Shown: positions 14,636 through 23,790, counted from the first letter of the stretch. The stretch: 64,000 nt of DNA from Chryseobacterium rhizoplanae (GCF_900182655.1 NZ_FXTC01000007.1:1-64000); one strand, 5' to 3'. Notes: generated from the sequence alone by a model not told the origin. Numbers and translations: made by a program.

Positions 14636-17062
14636 TTAAAACTTAAAGTTAAGTCTGGCAAAAACCTGTCTTCCGGCAAATCCCATCTGAACAGGGTCAA
14701 AAATACCTCCGCCTTCTGTATTTCCATCACTTACATGAGTGGTTTGCAGTGTAGGGTACCTGTTAAACAGGTTTTTACTGCCCAGGGTGAGGTTCAGATT
14801 CTTACAAAATTCATAACCAAAAGAAAGATCAGTAGTTACTTTTGGATTATAGACCTGTTCTCTACCGTCATAACCAATCAGTGTTGCTTTGTCAAATCTT
14901 ACCAACTGGAGATTCGCATTGAATTTGTTGATCTTATAATTGAGGTTCAAATTGACTTTTGTTTTCGGAGCAGAAGCGAGGATAAAAGCTTTTTCTCTTT
15001 CGCTTAAGTAAATGTTTTCTTTCCCTGCCAGTTGTTCTGAAGTATTTACTTTGGTGATTTCCATATCATTATAGTTTCCGGCTAAGGTAGCCGTCAGTTT
15101 TCCAGAACCTACATTTTCACTATAGCTTAAGATAATATCAATCCCTTTCGTGCGGGTATCAATTGCATTAGAAAAGAATTGTACCTGGTCAATAAATGGA
15201 TTTTCTTCTTGAACTTTTTCTGGCAAGTCCGCCTGTGCGAAATATCCGGTAAGAACGATTCTGTTTTTTACCTGAATATAATATCCATCCACTGTCGCTG
15301 TAAATTTTCCTGTGTTGAAAGTGAATCCTGCACTTCCGTTCACAGAGGTTTCCTGCTTCAGCTGAGGAATTCCAAGGCTGCCTGCAATATTACTATCGTT
15401 AGATGCGAGCTGAATGGTAACTAATTTTTTTTCCTGGAAGTTGGTAAATTGCTGGCTGTAATATTTCTGAGCCAGAGAAGGTGCTCTGAACCCGGTAGAA
15501 ACGGAACCACGGAAAGCAAATTGCGGAGTGATCGCATATCTTGTTGCAAATTTTCCATTTAAAGTGCTTCCAAAATCATTATAATTTTCAAATCTTCCGG
15601 CAACGCTTATCATCCAGTTTTTTGTAACGTCAAGTTCAGTATCTATATAGGCCGCAAAGTTATTTCTGCTCTTACCAATGTCTGTGGAATATCCCGGGAA
15701 TCCTTGGGAACCGCCTGGTCTTACATCACCGCTTAAAGGATTGGTGACAAGAAGGTTTTGGGGTGTACTGGCGGTCACAGGATTTCCATTTACATCATAC
15801 ATAGCATAAGAAGCTTCTTCTCCTTTGATGATATCAAATTTTTCATACCTGAATTCCGATCCGAAAGCGATATTCAGTCCTTCCAGTACTTTGAACTGCT
15901 TTACAGCATTAAAACCTGTTGTATTCTGTAGTAATGAATGTCCTCCTGCATTAAAGCTTGTAGGTGATTTGACTCCCAAAGTGGCATTAATCGTATTGTC
16001 AATCTGATAGGTAAATCTGTTGTTGCCAAAAGCATTATAAAAATCTACATCCCAGCCGGCAACTTTAAACTTAAGACCGTTGTCAAACGTAAAATCTGTA
16101 ATGCTTGTATTTTCAATCGGGTTGAATCCTGTAGGATAAATTTCAGGAATATTTCCGTCGGCATCTGCTGATCTGGTCCATGCGTAGGCCTTGGTATTTC
16201 TGTGAGAAAAACCTTGACGGGAATAGAATTTCAGACCATCAGATAAAGGAAGCTCAATATTTCCGAAAAAGTAAATGTTTTGCGCCTTTGCATCCCCGAA
16301 ACGCTGTCTTGGAGCAGTATATAAGTCAGGATTTGCATTTCGTATCGCATAATCTTTGTTCATAAACTCTACTGTAAAGTTTCCAAAACCTCCCTTTGAG
16401 CCTATTTTAGTTCCTAAATTTCCACTGAAATCAAAGGTAGTTCCATCTACTTTATGATCTGAGACAACATCATTATTCCCCGGGCTTTTAAAAAGATTCA
16501 TTCCATAAAAAGCATTTCCTTCAAACCCTTTGTCACGGTCATTCAAAATAACATTGATTACTCCTGCAATGGCATCAGATCCATATTGAGCTGAGGCTCC
16601 GTCACGAAGGACTTCCACTCTTTTTATCGCACCAATTGGAATGGTATTCATATCATATCCGGTGTTTCCTCTTCCTTTAGTTCCAAAAAGATTGATGAGT
16701 GAAGACTGATGATATCTTTTTCCATTCAACAATAGCAAAGTTTGATCCGGCCCTAAACCTCTTAAAGTGGCAGGATCTACTGCATCAGCACCGTCAGATC
16801 CTGATTGTTTGTTAGAGTTGAAAGATGGCGCAGAAAACTGTAAAAGCTGGTTGATTTCTACTTGTCCTGTTGACTGGCTTACCTGTTTAATGTCGATGAT
16901 ATCAATAGGAACAGGCGTATTCACTACTGTTCTTTTTTTATTCCGGCTTCCGGTGATGGCCACTTCGTCAATCTTCGATTCTTTCAGGGTATCCTTTATT
17001 TGCTGGGCATAAGATAAGGTAGAAGCTCCAAGAAAAATGATGCTGATGTATTTTATTTTCAT
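14636..17062 (-). CDS. TonB-dependent outer-membrane receptor
   Basis: An 808-aa outer-membrane receptor. The start MKIKYISIIFLGASTLSYAQ gives a clear signal peptide; an in-frame ATG 13 codons upstream lies ahead of the -7 box and is rejected. The plug domain spans about residues 45-165 (TPVPIDIIDIKQVS, LRGLGPDQTLLLLNGKRYH, IKRVEVLRDGASAQYGSDAIAGVINVIL), followed by a 22-strand barrel with RGSVSTGFRAPSLAQKY and a C-terminal Phe (FARLNFKF). There is no SusD partner and no N-terminal carboxypeptidase-like domain, so it is closer to siderophore or cofactor receptors. Ligand unknown. A PQQ role is possible from the neighbour but unproven. Confidence 0.93.
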   Translation of the reverse strand: MKIKYISIIFLGASTLSYAQQIKDTLKESKIDEVAITGSRNKKRTVVNTPVPIDIIDIKQVSQSTGQVEINQLLQFSAPSFNSNKQSGSDGADAVDPATLRGLGPDQTLLLLNGKRYHQSSLINLFGTKGRGNTGYDMNTIPIGAIKRVEVLRDGASAQYGSDAIAGVINVILNDRDKGFEGNAFYGMNLFKSPGNNDVVSDHKVDGTTFDFSGNLGTKIGSKGGFGNFTVEFMNKDYAIRNANPDLYTAPRQRFGDAKAQNIYFFGNIELPLSDGLKFYSRQGFSHRNTKAYAWTRSADADGNIPEIYPTGFNPIENTSITDFTFDNGLKFKVAGWDVDFYNAFGNNRFTYQIDNTINATLGVKSPTSFNAGGHSLLQNTTGFNAVKQFKVLEGLNIAFGSEFRYEKFDIIKGEEASYAMYDVNGNPVTASTPQNLLVTNPLSGDVRPGGSQGFPGYSTDIGKSRNNFAAYIDTELDVTKNWMISVAGRFENYNDFGSTLNGKFATRYAITPQFAFRGSVSTGFRAPSLAQKYYSQQFTNFQEKKLVTIQLASNDSNIAGSLGIPQLKQETSVNGSAGFTFNTGKFTATVDGYYIQVKNRIVLTGYFAQADLPEKVQEENPFIDQVQFFSNAIDTRTKGIDIILSYSENVGSGKLTATLAGNYNDMEITKVNTSEQLAGKENIYLSEREKAFILASAPKTKVNLNLNYKINKFNANLQLVRFDKATLIGYDGREQVYNPKVTTDLSFGYEFCKNLNLTLGSKNLFNRYPTLQTTHVSDGNTEGGGIFDPVQMGFAGRQVFARLNFKF

Positions 17063-17089
17063 ATAGATAATTTTGAGTGGTGATTTAAT

Positions 17090-17097
17090 CAAAATTA
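17090..17097 (-). promoter_or_regulatory. -7 promoter element of the TonB receptor gene
   Basis: TAATTTTG on the minus strand fully matches TAnnTTTG; predicted +1 is near 17086, giving a 24-base leader before the start at 17062. Confidence 0.5.
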
Positions 17098-17224
17098 TCA
17101 ATATTTATTTTTAAATCCACATTAAAATTAAATATTCAGTATGGATGTCTTAATTTATTAAAGATTTGTGTTAATTTGAGAAAAATAATAACTTATTATT
17201 AAAATTTGATGAAAAATTTTAATG

Positions 17225-18382
17225 TTAAAAGCTGGTAATGATTCTGTTAATTCCTTCTTCTAAAATTTCCTGTGAAGTGGAAAAACAAATTCTGATATGT
17301 CCTTCCGCTCCTTTTCCGAACCATCTTTCTGATCCGGGAACAATGGCAACCTTTCCCTGCTTTAAAACATGTTGGGCAAACTGATCGCTGGACATTCCGT
17401 TTTCAATCTTCGGAAACAGCACAAAAGTAGCCTCAGGTAGATTTGGGGTTAGAATTTCTGACCGGCTTAATAATGTAAAAGCAAAATTTCTGTTACTCTG
17501 TAAATGAGCTAAAAATTCTTTATACCAAGGCTTTGCTTTCTCCAGAGCTACACTTCCGGCAATCTGGGACAACGTAGAAACGCCTTCTATTGTTGAATTG
17601 AAATTGGACTTTTCTGTAAAATCTTCAAGAATATCCTGGTCATTACACAATACAGCCCCAATTCTCAGTCCTGCAATTCCAAATGATTTTGAAAAGCCGT
17701 AAACGGTAAAACTTTTTCTCTTCGCCTTCTCAGAAACGGAAGAGTAGGTATGGAAGTTTTTGTTGTCATAAATAATATCACTCCAGATTTCATCACTCAT
17801 CACCCAAAGATCATGAGCTGAAGCGATTTCTGCTATTTTTATTAAAACTTCTTTAGGGTATACTTTTCCCAGTGGATTGTGCGGATTGCAGATGCTGATA
17901 AGCTTCGTTTTGGAATTGATTAAAGAAACCAGTTTTTCAAAATCAATGTCTCCCGTTATGGTATCTACAGGACAAAGCCTCACTTTTCCACCAGCAGTTT
18001 CTACTGATTTTTTGAAAAGAAAATCTACAGGATCCAGAATAATGGCTTCATCTCCCGGGTTCAGAACATAAGAGGCAATCAGAAACATTCCCTGGGCGGC
18101 ACTGTTGACTGCCAGAACATTTTCCGGGAAAAAGCTTCCATGTTTCTCATTATTAAAATGATCTGCAACACTTTTTTTGAATTCCGGAAGACCGGAAAAC
18201 GGTCCGTAGCTTAGATAGCCATCTTTCAGGTATTCAATAATTCCCTGTTCTATTTCAGGTGCTGTCCTGAAGTCCGGATCTGCAGCGGTAAGGGGAATAA
18301 TTCCTTCCTCTAAAGTTGCCCATCTTCCGTTGTAGGCTTTTCTTTTCAGTGCTTCAAAGTTGATATCGTTATTGCTGAACAT
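17225..18382 (-). CDS. PLP-dependent class I/II aminotransferase (MalY/PatB-like)
   Basis: A 385-aa fold-type I PLP enzyme. Visible motifs: PLTAADPDF near residue 30 (MalY/PatB proteins have a similar acidic DMDF), YLSYGPFSGLPEFKKSV, NPHNPLGKVYPKEVL (the Asn contacting PLP), SDEIWSDIIYD and YGFSKSFGIAGLRIG, whose Lys forms the Schiff base. It may be a transaminase or a C-S beta-lyase; the PHNPLG and SDEIW pattern fits both. It follows the FAD monooxygenase gene by two bases, so the two form an operon and may act on one substrate. Confidence 0.87.
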   Translation of the reverse strand: MFSNNDINFEALKRKAYNGRWATLEEGIIPLTAADPDFRTAPEIEQGIIEYLKDGYLSYGPFSGLPEFKKSVADHFNNEKHGSFFPENVLAVNSAAQGMFLIASYVLNPGDEAIILDPVDFLFKKSVETAGGKVRLCPVDTITGDIDFEKLVSLINSKTKLISICNPHNPLGKVYPKEVLIKIAEIASAHDLWVMSDEIWSDIIYDNKNFHTYSSVSEKAKRKSFTVYGFSKSFGIAGLRIGAVLCNDQDILEDFTEKSNFNSTIEGVSTLSQIAGSVALEKAKPWYKEFLAHLQSNRNFAFTLLSRSEILTPNLPEATFVLFPKIENGMSSDQFAQHVLKQGKVAIVPGSERWFGKGAEGHIRICFSTSQEILEEGINRIITSF

Positions 18383-18384
18383 AT

Positions 18385-19461
18385 TTATTTATAAGATATG
18401 GGTAAAATGTTTTCTGATTGTTGATGGAGCGGGAGCAGGAACTGATTGAGCAATGTTCTTCCGTTATTGATATGAGTCTCAATTTCAGGTTTCCTTTTTG
18501 CCTCATATTTTCTGAAGGCTTCCGTTTTATCTTCTTCTTCAACTAAATACTTCGTTAATGTGAAAGAGTCTTTCAAGGCTGAGGTTACACCCTGGCTAGT
18601 AAATGGGATCAGTGGGTGCGCTGCATCTCCGATGAATACAATATTATCTTTATAAAACGGATTCAGTTTTTCCAGCTCATAAACACGCCATAAGTGTACG
18701 TTTTTATAGTCTGATTTCTGTATAATTGATGGAATTAAAGGATGCCAATTCTCAAAAACTTCGAGCATATATTTCTTTAAATTCTCTGCTGAGCAGTCGT
18801 TGATCATATATTTTTCATTGTCAAACTGTGAATACCAAAGAACAGTATCATGGGTGAGTTTAAGAATACCAAAAGTTAACCCACCGTCTTCATGATGGAA
18901 TTTTATAAAGTCATTTTCAATAGAATCTGCAATTTCTTTATCCTGAATGATATTCACTACTTCACTTTCCCTTACCACTTTCATGGTTTCATCTTTAAAA
19001 AGACGGCTTCTTATACGGCTTCTGGAACCATCAGAAATGACTGCTATTTCTGCATCAATATCAGTTCCATCGGAAAGTTTTAATTTTCCGTTCTGTTGAT
19101 CATCGGGGATTATGGTGTGTTCGTAGGTTATTTTTTCAGGAGAAATATTTTGAGCCAGCAGATCAATTAATGAATTTCTTGAAATGGCAAAAACATGGTT
19201 CAGTTCCTTTTCTGCCAGTATTTTTCCTGTATGGGAGTATTGTATGTATTTCTTTAAAAAATTCCCATGCTTAAGAAGAAGGTCCGGATCTATGATCTGA
19301 TAAAGGTATTCCATTCCTTCCTGTGGAATAAGAAAACCATGACCTGCCAGATCTTCCTTTTTTCTTCTTTCATAGATGTGATAATCAATCTTGTATTTTT
19401 TTAAGTAATTCGCCATGCTTAAGCCGGAGATACCGGCGCCCACGACAGCAATTTTCTTCAT
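18385..19461 (-). CDS. FAD-dependent aromatic-ring monooxygenase family protein
   Basis: A 358-aa flavoprotein of the class A (PHBH-like) group. It has the N-terminal FAD fingerprint VGAGISGLSMANYLKKY, the conserved middle region VISDGSRSRIRSRLF (DG motif), and NIVFIGDAAHPLIPFTSQGV (GD motif). The start is MKKIAVVG at 19461: the longer frame beginning at 19548 lies upstream of the -7 box. Class A enzymes hydroxylate aromatic rings using NAD(P)H; substrate not readable. Its downstream partner is an aminotransferase, and tryptophanase lies next upstream, so an indole- or amino-acid-derived aromatic is a reasonable guess only. Confidence 0.87.
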   Translation of the reverse strand: MKKIAVVGAGISGLSMANYLKKYKIDYHIYERRKKEDLAGHGFLIPQEGMEYLYQIIDPDLLLKHGNFLKKYIQYSHTGKILAEKELNHVFAISRNSLIDLLAQNISPEKITYEHTIIPDDQQNGKLKLSDGTDIDAEIAVISDGSRSRIRSRLFKDETMKVVRESEVVNIIQDKEIADSIENDFIKFHHEDGGLTFGILKLTHDTVLWYSQFDNEKYMINDCSAENLKKYMLEVFENWHPLIPSIIQKSDYKNVHLWRVYELEKLNPFYKDNIVFIGDAAHPLIPFTSQGVTSALKDSFTLTKYLVEEEDKTEAFRKYEAKRKPEIETHINNGRTLLNQFLLPLHQQSENILPISYK

Positions 19462-19527
19462 TTTCGGAATAACGGATTTTTCAGGTTGGTTCTCAAGTAT
19501 TTTTATATCTGTTTTACCAGATGGATA

Positions 19528-19535
19528 CAAAATTA
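19528..19535 (-). promoter_or_regulatory. -7 promoter element of the monooxygenase-aminotransferase operon
   Basis: TAATTTTG on the minus strand fully matches TAnnTTTG; predicted +1 is near 19524. No ATG in the right frame lies between it and 19461. The rest of the 19462-19763 gap shows nothing else. Confidence 0.55.
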
Positions 19536-19763
19536 AAATTAAAAACATTCACTATTTCAAAAAAGAAATTAATTTAATTGAGTTTTCTAAAAAATAAAGT
19601 GAAAAGAATAATATGTTGCATGTGATAAAGAAATATGTTTGATTTATATTTATTTGTAAAATATAATATCTGAGTGATTTTGAACCAGTTATCTTTGTTT
19701 TTTTGAAAATAAGAGGCACAAGATTGTTCTTGTATAGGAAACTTTTGAATTTTAATGCATAAA

Positions 19764-19789
19764 AAAACCGGAAAAAAAATTCCGGTTTT
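19764..19789 (-). terminator. terminator of tnaA
   Basis: AAAACCGGAA (19764-19773) pairs with TTCCGGTTTT (19780-19789); the A-run at 19761-19767 gives the U-tract for the minus-strand message ending at 19794. Confidence 0.9.
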
Positions 19790-19793
19790 ATGA

Positions 19794-21170
19794 TTAAGCT
19801 TTTTCAAGCTGAACAGTAAAGTGTCTTAAGATTTCCGGTTCCCAGGTGATCTTGTATCCTTTTGCTATTTCTTCACGTCTTTCATAAACATTCTTGATAG
19901 CAGCAGCAATATAATCCATATGGTTATTGGTATAGGTTCTTCTAGGAATTGCCAGACGTACCAATTCTAACTTAGGATAACGGTTTTCTCTTGTTGCTGG
20001 ATCTCTGTCAGCTAATAATGTTCCTATTTCTACAGTTCTGATCCCTGCTTCTTTGTAAATTTCAAGTCCTAATGTCTGTGCCGGATATTCTTCACGGGAA
20101 ACATTGGGTAGAAAGTTTAAAGAATCAATGAATACAGCATGTCCTCCGATTGGTTTTTGAACCGGAATTCCGTATTCAATCAGTTTATTACCTAAGTATT
20201 CAACCTGAGAAATTCTGCTTTCAAGATAAGCGAACTCAGTAGCTTCATCAAGACCTACAGCCAATGCTGCCATATCTCTTCCAGCCATTCCTCCGTAAGT
20301 AATAAATCCTTCGTAAATAATGGTAAAGTTGGAAGCTTTTCTGAAAACTTCTTCATTATTTAAAGCAATGAATCCACCGATATTTACTAAACCGTCTTTT
20401 TTAGAACTCATTGTCATCCCGTCTCCGTAAGAGAAAATTTCCTTACAGATTTCTTTGATGCTTCTGTTTTCCTGTCCTGCTTCTCTTTTTTTGATGAAGT
20501 AAGCATTCTCAGCAAACCTCGCTGAATCAAAGAACACAGGGATTCCATATTGGTCAGAAAGAGCTTTTACAGCCTTCATGTTTTCTAATGATACAGGCTG
20601 TCCTCCTGAAGAGTTACATGTAATGGTAATTAAACAGAAAGGAATATTTTCTTTTGGGTGACTTTTATAAACTTCTTCCAGTTTTTCAAGGTTGATATTT
20701 CCTTTGAAAGAGTGAAGATCATTAATATCAAAAGCTTCATCAATAGTACAGTCTATGGCATGTGCCTTTCTGATCTCGATATGCCCTTTTGTAGTGTCAA
20801 AATGAGAGTTTCCCGGAACTACATCTCCTTCTTTTACCAATACTGAGAAAAGAACGTTTTCTGCAGCTCTTCCCTGGTGTGTAGGTAATAAATATTTGAA
20901 TCCTGTAATGTTCTCTACAGTTTTCTGTAACTGTTCAAAAGAACGGGATCCTGCATAGCTTTCATCTCCGGTCATTAAAGCAGACCATTGTCTATCAGAC
21001 ATTGCTCCGGTTCCTGAATCGGTAAGCAGGTCAATATAAACATGTGAAGATCTTAAATTGAAAAGGTTATAATTAGCTTCTTTAAGCCATTGCTCTCTTT
21101 CTTCTCTGGTAGATTGGTAGATTTCCTCCACCATTTTGATGCGGAAAGGTTCCGCGTACGGTAAATTCAT
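19794..21170 (-). CDS. tnaA: tryptophanase (tryptophan indole-lyase)
   Basis: A 458-aa PLP enzyme that splits tryptophan into indole, pyruvate and ammonia. Shared with tyrosine phenol-lyase are EPFRIKMVE, YIDLLTDSGTGAMSD, PTHQGRAAEN and SSKKDGLVNIGG (PLP Lys). Two places separate the enzymes: HFDTTKGH has Asp where tyrosine phenol-lyase has Thr, and TVEIGTLLADRDP has Val-Glu-Ile-Gly where tyrosine phenol-lyase has Met-Glu-Arg-Gly with the substrate Arg. Both favour tryptophanase. No TnaC-like leader peptide or TnaB permease is seen; a 19-bp palindrome lies 41-59 bases upstream. Confidence 0.92.
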   Translation of the reverse strand: MNLPYAEPFRIKMVEEIYQSTREEREQWLKEANYNLFNLRSSHVYIDLLTDSGTGAMSDRQWSALMTGDESYAGSRSFEQLQKTVENITGFKYLLPTHQGRAAENVLFSVLVKEGDVVPGNSHFDTTKGHIEIRKAHAIDCTIDEAFDINDLHSFKGNINLEKLEEVYKSHPKENIPFCLITITCNSSGGQPVSLENMKAVKALSDQYGIPVFFDSARFAENAYFIKKREAGQENRSIKEICKEIFSYGDGMTMSSKKDGLVNIGGFIALNNEEVFRKASNFTIIYEGFITYGGMAGRDMAALAVGLDEATEFAYLESRISQVEYLGNKLIEYGIPVQKPIGGHAVFIDSLNFLPNVSREEYPAQTLGLEIYKEAGIRTVEIGTLLADRDPATRENRYPKLELVRLAIPRRTYTNNHMDYIAAAIKNVYERREEIAKGYKITWEPEILRHFTVQLEKA

Positions 21171-21210
21171 GAGTTAAATTATGTTTTAAATTGTTTGTAA
21201 AGAAAATGTG

Positions 21211-21229
21211 TTTGAAAATAATTTTCAAA
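21211..21229. promoter_or_regulatory. palindrome upstream of tnaA
   Basis: TTTGAAAAT (21211-21219) and ATTTTCAAA (21221-21229) form a perfect 9-bp inverted repeat around one base, 41 bases before the tnaA start. It could be an operator; as a hairpin it would be weak. AT-rich, so chance is possible. Confidence 0.4.
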
Positions 21230-21263
21230 ATTCATCAATGTTATAAATAAGGCTTGGGAAGTA

Positions 21264-21881
21264 TTATTCTGGAGCTTTAAATATATTTTCATCAGAATGG
21301 AATCCGGCTACACCGCCGCTCACGGCAAACTTCATTGCAGAAGCTGCTGTCATTCCCACTACAGGTTTGATGTTTTTTTCTTCAGTAACAATTACCCAGC
21401 CCGAGATGGCGTACGAGTGGGGAAGATATACCGCAACGTAATTATGCTTTTCAACGTCCGACATTTCTTTTTGGGTTAAAAAGCCGATTCTCCAGATTTC
21501 CGGATTTTCATTGGTTTTTACCCATACAGGATCGTTGAATTTTTTCTTATCACCTACGAATGAAGACATCACGTCTTTTGTAGGAGTGTAAATATGCTTT
21601 ACTCCCGGAGTTTTTTCCAGTAAGCTGTCCATCGTATCGAAAAAGAATCTTCCGACCACGAATTTATTTCCTAAATACCCTAAAATAGCAGTAAACAGTA
21701 TGGTTGATACGAAAACAAGCCCTGGGATCTGCTTTGCAAGAGAAGGAACAAGATTGTCAATGGCACTTACAATATACCAGATTACAAAAATGGTAAGCCC
21801 GATAGGACCAATAATAACCAGTCCCTGAAAAAAGTTTTTCAGAAATAGATTGGCAATATTTTCAAAGCTTGGCTTCTTCAA
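21264..21881 (-). CDS. DUF502 family membrane protein
   Basis: A 205-aa protein with two N-terminal membrane segments (FFQGLVIIGPIGLTIFVIWYI near 17-37 and VFVSTILFTAILGYLGN near 52-70) and a soluble remainder containing PGVKHIYTPTKDVMSSF and the VYLPHSYAISGWVIVT stretch. This pattern fits DUF502 closely. Function unknown. It follows miaE by 25 bases on the same strand and is probably co-transcribed. Confidence 0.9.
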   Translation of the reverse strand: MKKPSFENIANLFLKNFFQGLVIIGPIGLTIFVIWYIVSAIDNLVPSLAKQIPGLVFVSTILFTAILGYLGNKFVVGRFFFDTMDSLLEKTPGVKHIYTPTKDVMSSFVGDKKKFNDPVWVKTNENPEIWRIGFLTQKEMSDVEKHNYVAVYLPHSYAISGWVIVTEEKNIKPVVGMTAASAMKFAVSGGVAGFHSDENIFKAPE

Positions 21882-21906
21882 TGTGTATTCTTTACTGCTT
21901 TATATT

Positions 21907-22485
21907 TTAACCGTGAATGGTTTCTTTGTTCCCGTAGGATTTAATAATGCTGGCTTCATATTCCAGCCATTCTTCCCAACGTTTGTTTACTTTCTCCGGA
22001 TCTCCAAGCTGTCTTGCGAATCCAATGAAAGTCGTATAATGATTGGCTTCAGAAATCATAAGTTCTTTGTAGAAAACTTTAAGCTCTTCGTCTTTGATGT
22101 TTTCAGTAAGAACCTTGAATCTTTCGCAGCTTCTGGCTTCAATCATAGCAGCAAAAAGCATTTTGTCTACGATGAGGTCTTCTCTTGTTCCCTGAACGAT
22201 AAATTTCGCCAGCTCATTTACGTAATCATCTTTTCTTGCTCTTCCGAAGGTATGCCCTCTTTTTTTAATGATCTCATGCACCTGATTGAAATGATCCAGT
22301 TCTTCCTGTGCAATGGCAAGAAGTTCTGTCACAATTTCAGGATATTCCGGAAGCATTGTAATCAGGCCTATGGCATTGGTAGCTGCTTTTTGCTCGCACC
22401 AGGCATGATCTGTTAAAATTTCTCCGATGTTTCCTTCTGCAATATTGGCCCACCTTGGATCGGTAGGGAGTTTCAACTTAAACAT
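21907..22485 (-). CDS. miaE: tRNA-(ms2io6A)-hydroxylase
   Basis: A 192-aa ferritin-like di-iron monooxygenase that hydroxylates the isopentenyl group of ms2i6A at tRNA position 37. Iron-ligand motifs are visible as AQEELDHFNQVHEI (ExxH), IEARSCERF, and SEANHYTTFIGF (second ExxH). The start MFKLKLPTDPRWANIAEGN is typical for the family. miaB, which makes the substrate modification, is in the same window at 46900, so the cell should be able to make ms2io6A. Confidence 0.92.
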   Translation of the reverse strand: MFKLKLPTDPRWANIAEGNIGEILTDHAWCEQKAATNAIGLITMLPEYPEIVTELLAIAQEELDHFNQVHEIIKKRGHTFGRARKDDYVNELAKFIVQGTREDLIVDKMLFAAMIEARSCERFKVLTENIKDEELKVFYKELMISEANHYTTFIGFARQLGDPEKVNKRWEEWLEYEASIIKSYGNKETIHG

Positions 22486-22559
22486 GTTGTAAAATTTCTG
22501 TAAATTTAAACAAATTGAGGTAAGAAATGTGACTTTATTTCAATTTGATCGTTAAAGTC

Positions 22560-23648
22560 TTAAGAGGCGGTCTTTCTTCTTAGGAATTCCAAAATATTCC
22601 AACCCCAGCTATCCACTTTTTTCAACCCGGCAGAAATCATGAAGGCTAAAATGATATTAATACCATAAATAATGATCATTAAAATCCACCACGGCATATT
22701 TTCTTTTAATGGAACCACCAGAAAATATACCAATGAAGAACTGATTCCCTGTGCAAAGTAGAAGAAAATAGCATTCTTTCCGATATAGGTAATGAAATTT
22801 TCTTTTGTGATCTTTAATCGGTTATAAAGAACAAATAAGGTTACCAGGGAGAATAATGCCCAGATGATATAGGGGATTTTTGGCGGGAATTTATTTTTAT
22901 TGATTTTATAGAAAATTTCTCCTCCATAGTACCAGAACATCCATAAAAGAGCTGCTCCAACAAGTGCATATAATATTGGAATTGCTTTGGTGGGGATTTT
23001 TTTTCCACGCATTTTGTTTCCAATTAAAAATACGGCAAGATAAAAGGCTACATATCCCACCTGCCCGGTTGGATAATATTCCGGGAAAATGTTGAATAAT
23101 AAGGTTAAACCAATGCAAAGCCCAATGAACCAGTTGATCTGTTTCGGGAAGAACCTTAAGATAAGAACACCAAAAACAGTAAGAATATAATACACTTTAA
23201 GATACCAGAAACTTCCCATCACCACAGGAAAAGTGTCGGCATTGGTATATTGATGCAGATACCAGTTGCCCAGGTTTTCCCATTGAGGCGTTGTTGAAAT
23301 GCTGGTAGTAGAATATTTAGATCCAAATGTGGAATAAAAGCTTTGGAGCCATTCCATCGAAAAGAAGCTTAGTCCAAAGACTTTAAAGAAGTAATCTAAC
23401 AAGAACAGGAAAGTCACAAATATCATATAGGTAATCTGCAGTTTCAACAGGCGGTACAATGTTTTTTCAATATTGGCTCCGGAAGTAATTCCACTCAAAG
23501 CATAGAAAAGAGCTACGTCAAAAACAAGCGAAAATACCCTTATTTCTGCGGGAATATAAAACTGTCCGGACCAGAAAGCGGTATGGATAAATATGATAGA
23601 AAGTGTTGCCAGTCCTTTGGCGAAATCAATATAGAGATCTCTGTTCAT
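22560..23648 (-). CDS. acyltransferase 3 family membrane protein
   Basis: A 362-aa protein with about ten membrane segments. The N-terminus RDLYIDFAKGLATLSIIFIHTAFW carries the family His in the first membrane segment, and FDVALFYALSGITSG follows, as in acyltransferase 3 and OpgC-like proteins that acylate sugars of envelope glycans. C-terminal segments include FITYIGKNAIFFYFAQGISSSL. No polysaccharide genes are adjacent, so the acceptor is unknown. It appears to be transcribed alone. Confidence 0.86.
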   Translation of the reverse strand: MNRDLYIDFAKGLATLSIIFIHTAFWSGQFYIPAEIRVFSLVFDVALFYALSGITSGANIEKTLYRLLKLQITYMIFVTFLFLLDYFFKVFGLSFFSMEWLQSFYSTFGSKYSTTSISTTPQWENLGNWYLHQYTNADTFPVVMGSFWYLKVYYILTVFGVLILRFFPKQINWFIGLCIGLTLLFNIFPEYYPTGQVGYVAFYLAVFLIGNKMRGKKIPTKAIPILYALVGAALLWMFWYYGGEIFYKINKNKFPPKIPYIIWALFSLVTLFVLYNRLKITKENFITYIGKNAIFFYFAQGISSSLVYFLVVPLKENMPWWILMIIIYGINIILAFMISAGLKKVDSWGWNILEFLRRKTAS

Positions 23649-23676
23649 TATGGATTACTTGGAATTTTTTTATTTT

Positions 23677-23684
23677 CAAAAATA
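23677..23684 (-). promoter_or_regulatory. -7 promoter element of the acyltransferase gene
   Basis: TATTTTTG on the minus strand fully matches TAnnTTTG, about 28 bases before the start at 23648. Confidence 0.5.
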
Positions 23685-23727
23685 CAAACAAATTGATTTT
23701 ATAGAACATAAAAAGTTTTTTTAAACA

Positions 23728-23760
23728 AAAAAGGGGCGGAACATACTGCCCGCCTCCTTT
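23728..23760 (-). terminator. terminator of the metallopeptidase gene
   Basis: AAAGGGGCGG pairs with CCGCCTCCTTT with one bulged base; the A-run at 23727-23732 supplies the U-tract for the minus-strand message whose stop codon is at 23791. Confidence 0.8.
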
Positions 23761-23790
23761 CTTAAATATGCTAAAAATGAATGTTCGTGT

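Noticed and set aside
17735..17752. AGAGTAGG inside the aminotransferase gene as a fourth leader element
   Set aside because: No GARAAGC block or pairing arms at the right distance, and it lies within coding DNA. The same applies to AGAGTAGG near 36675.
19794..21170. Tyrosine phenol-lyase instead of tryptophanase
   Set aside because: The residues that separate the two (Asp in FDTTKGH; Val-Glu-Ile-Gly rather than Met-Glu-Arg-Gly) are those of tryptophanase.
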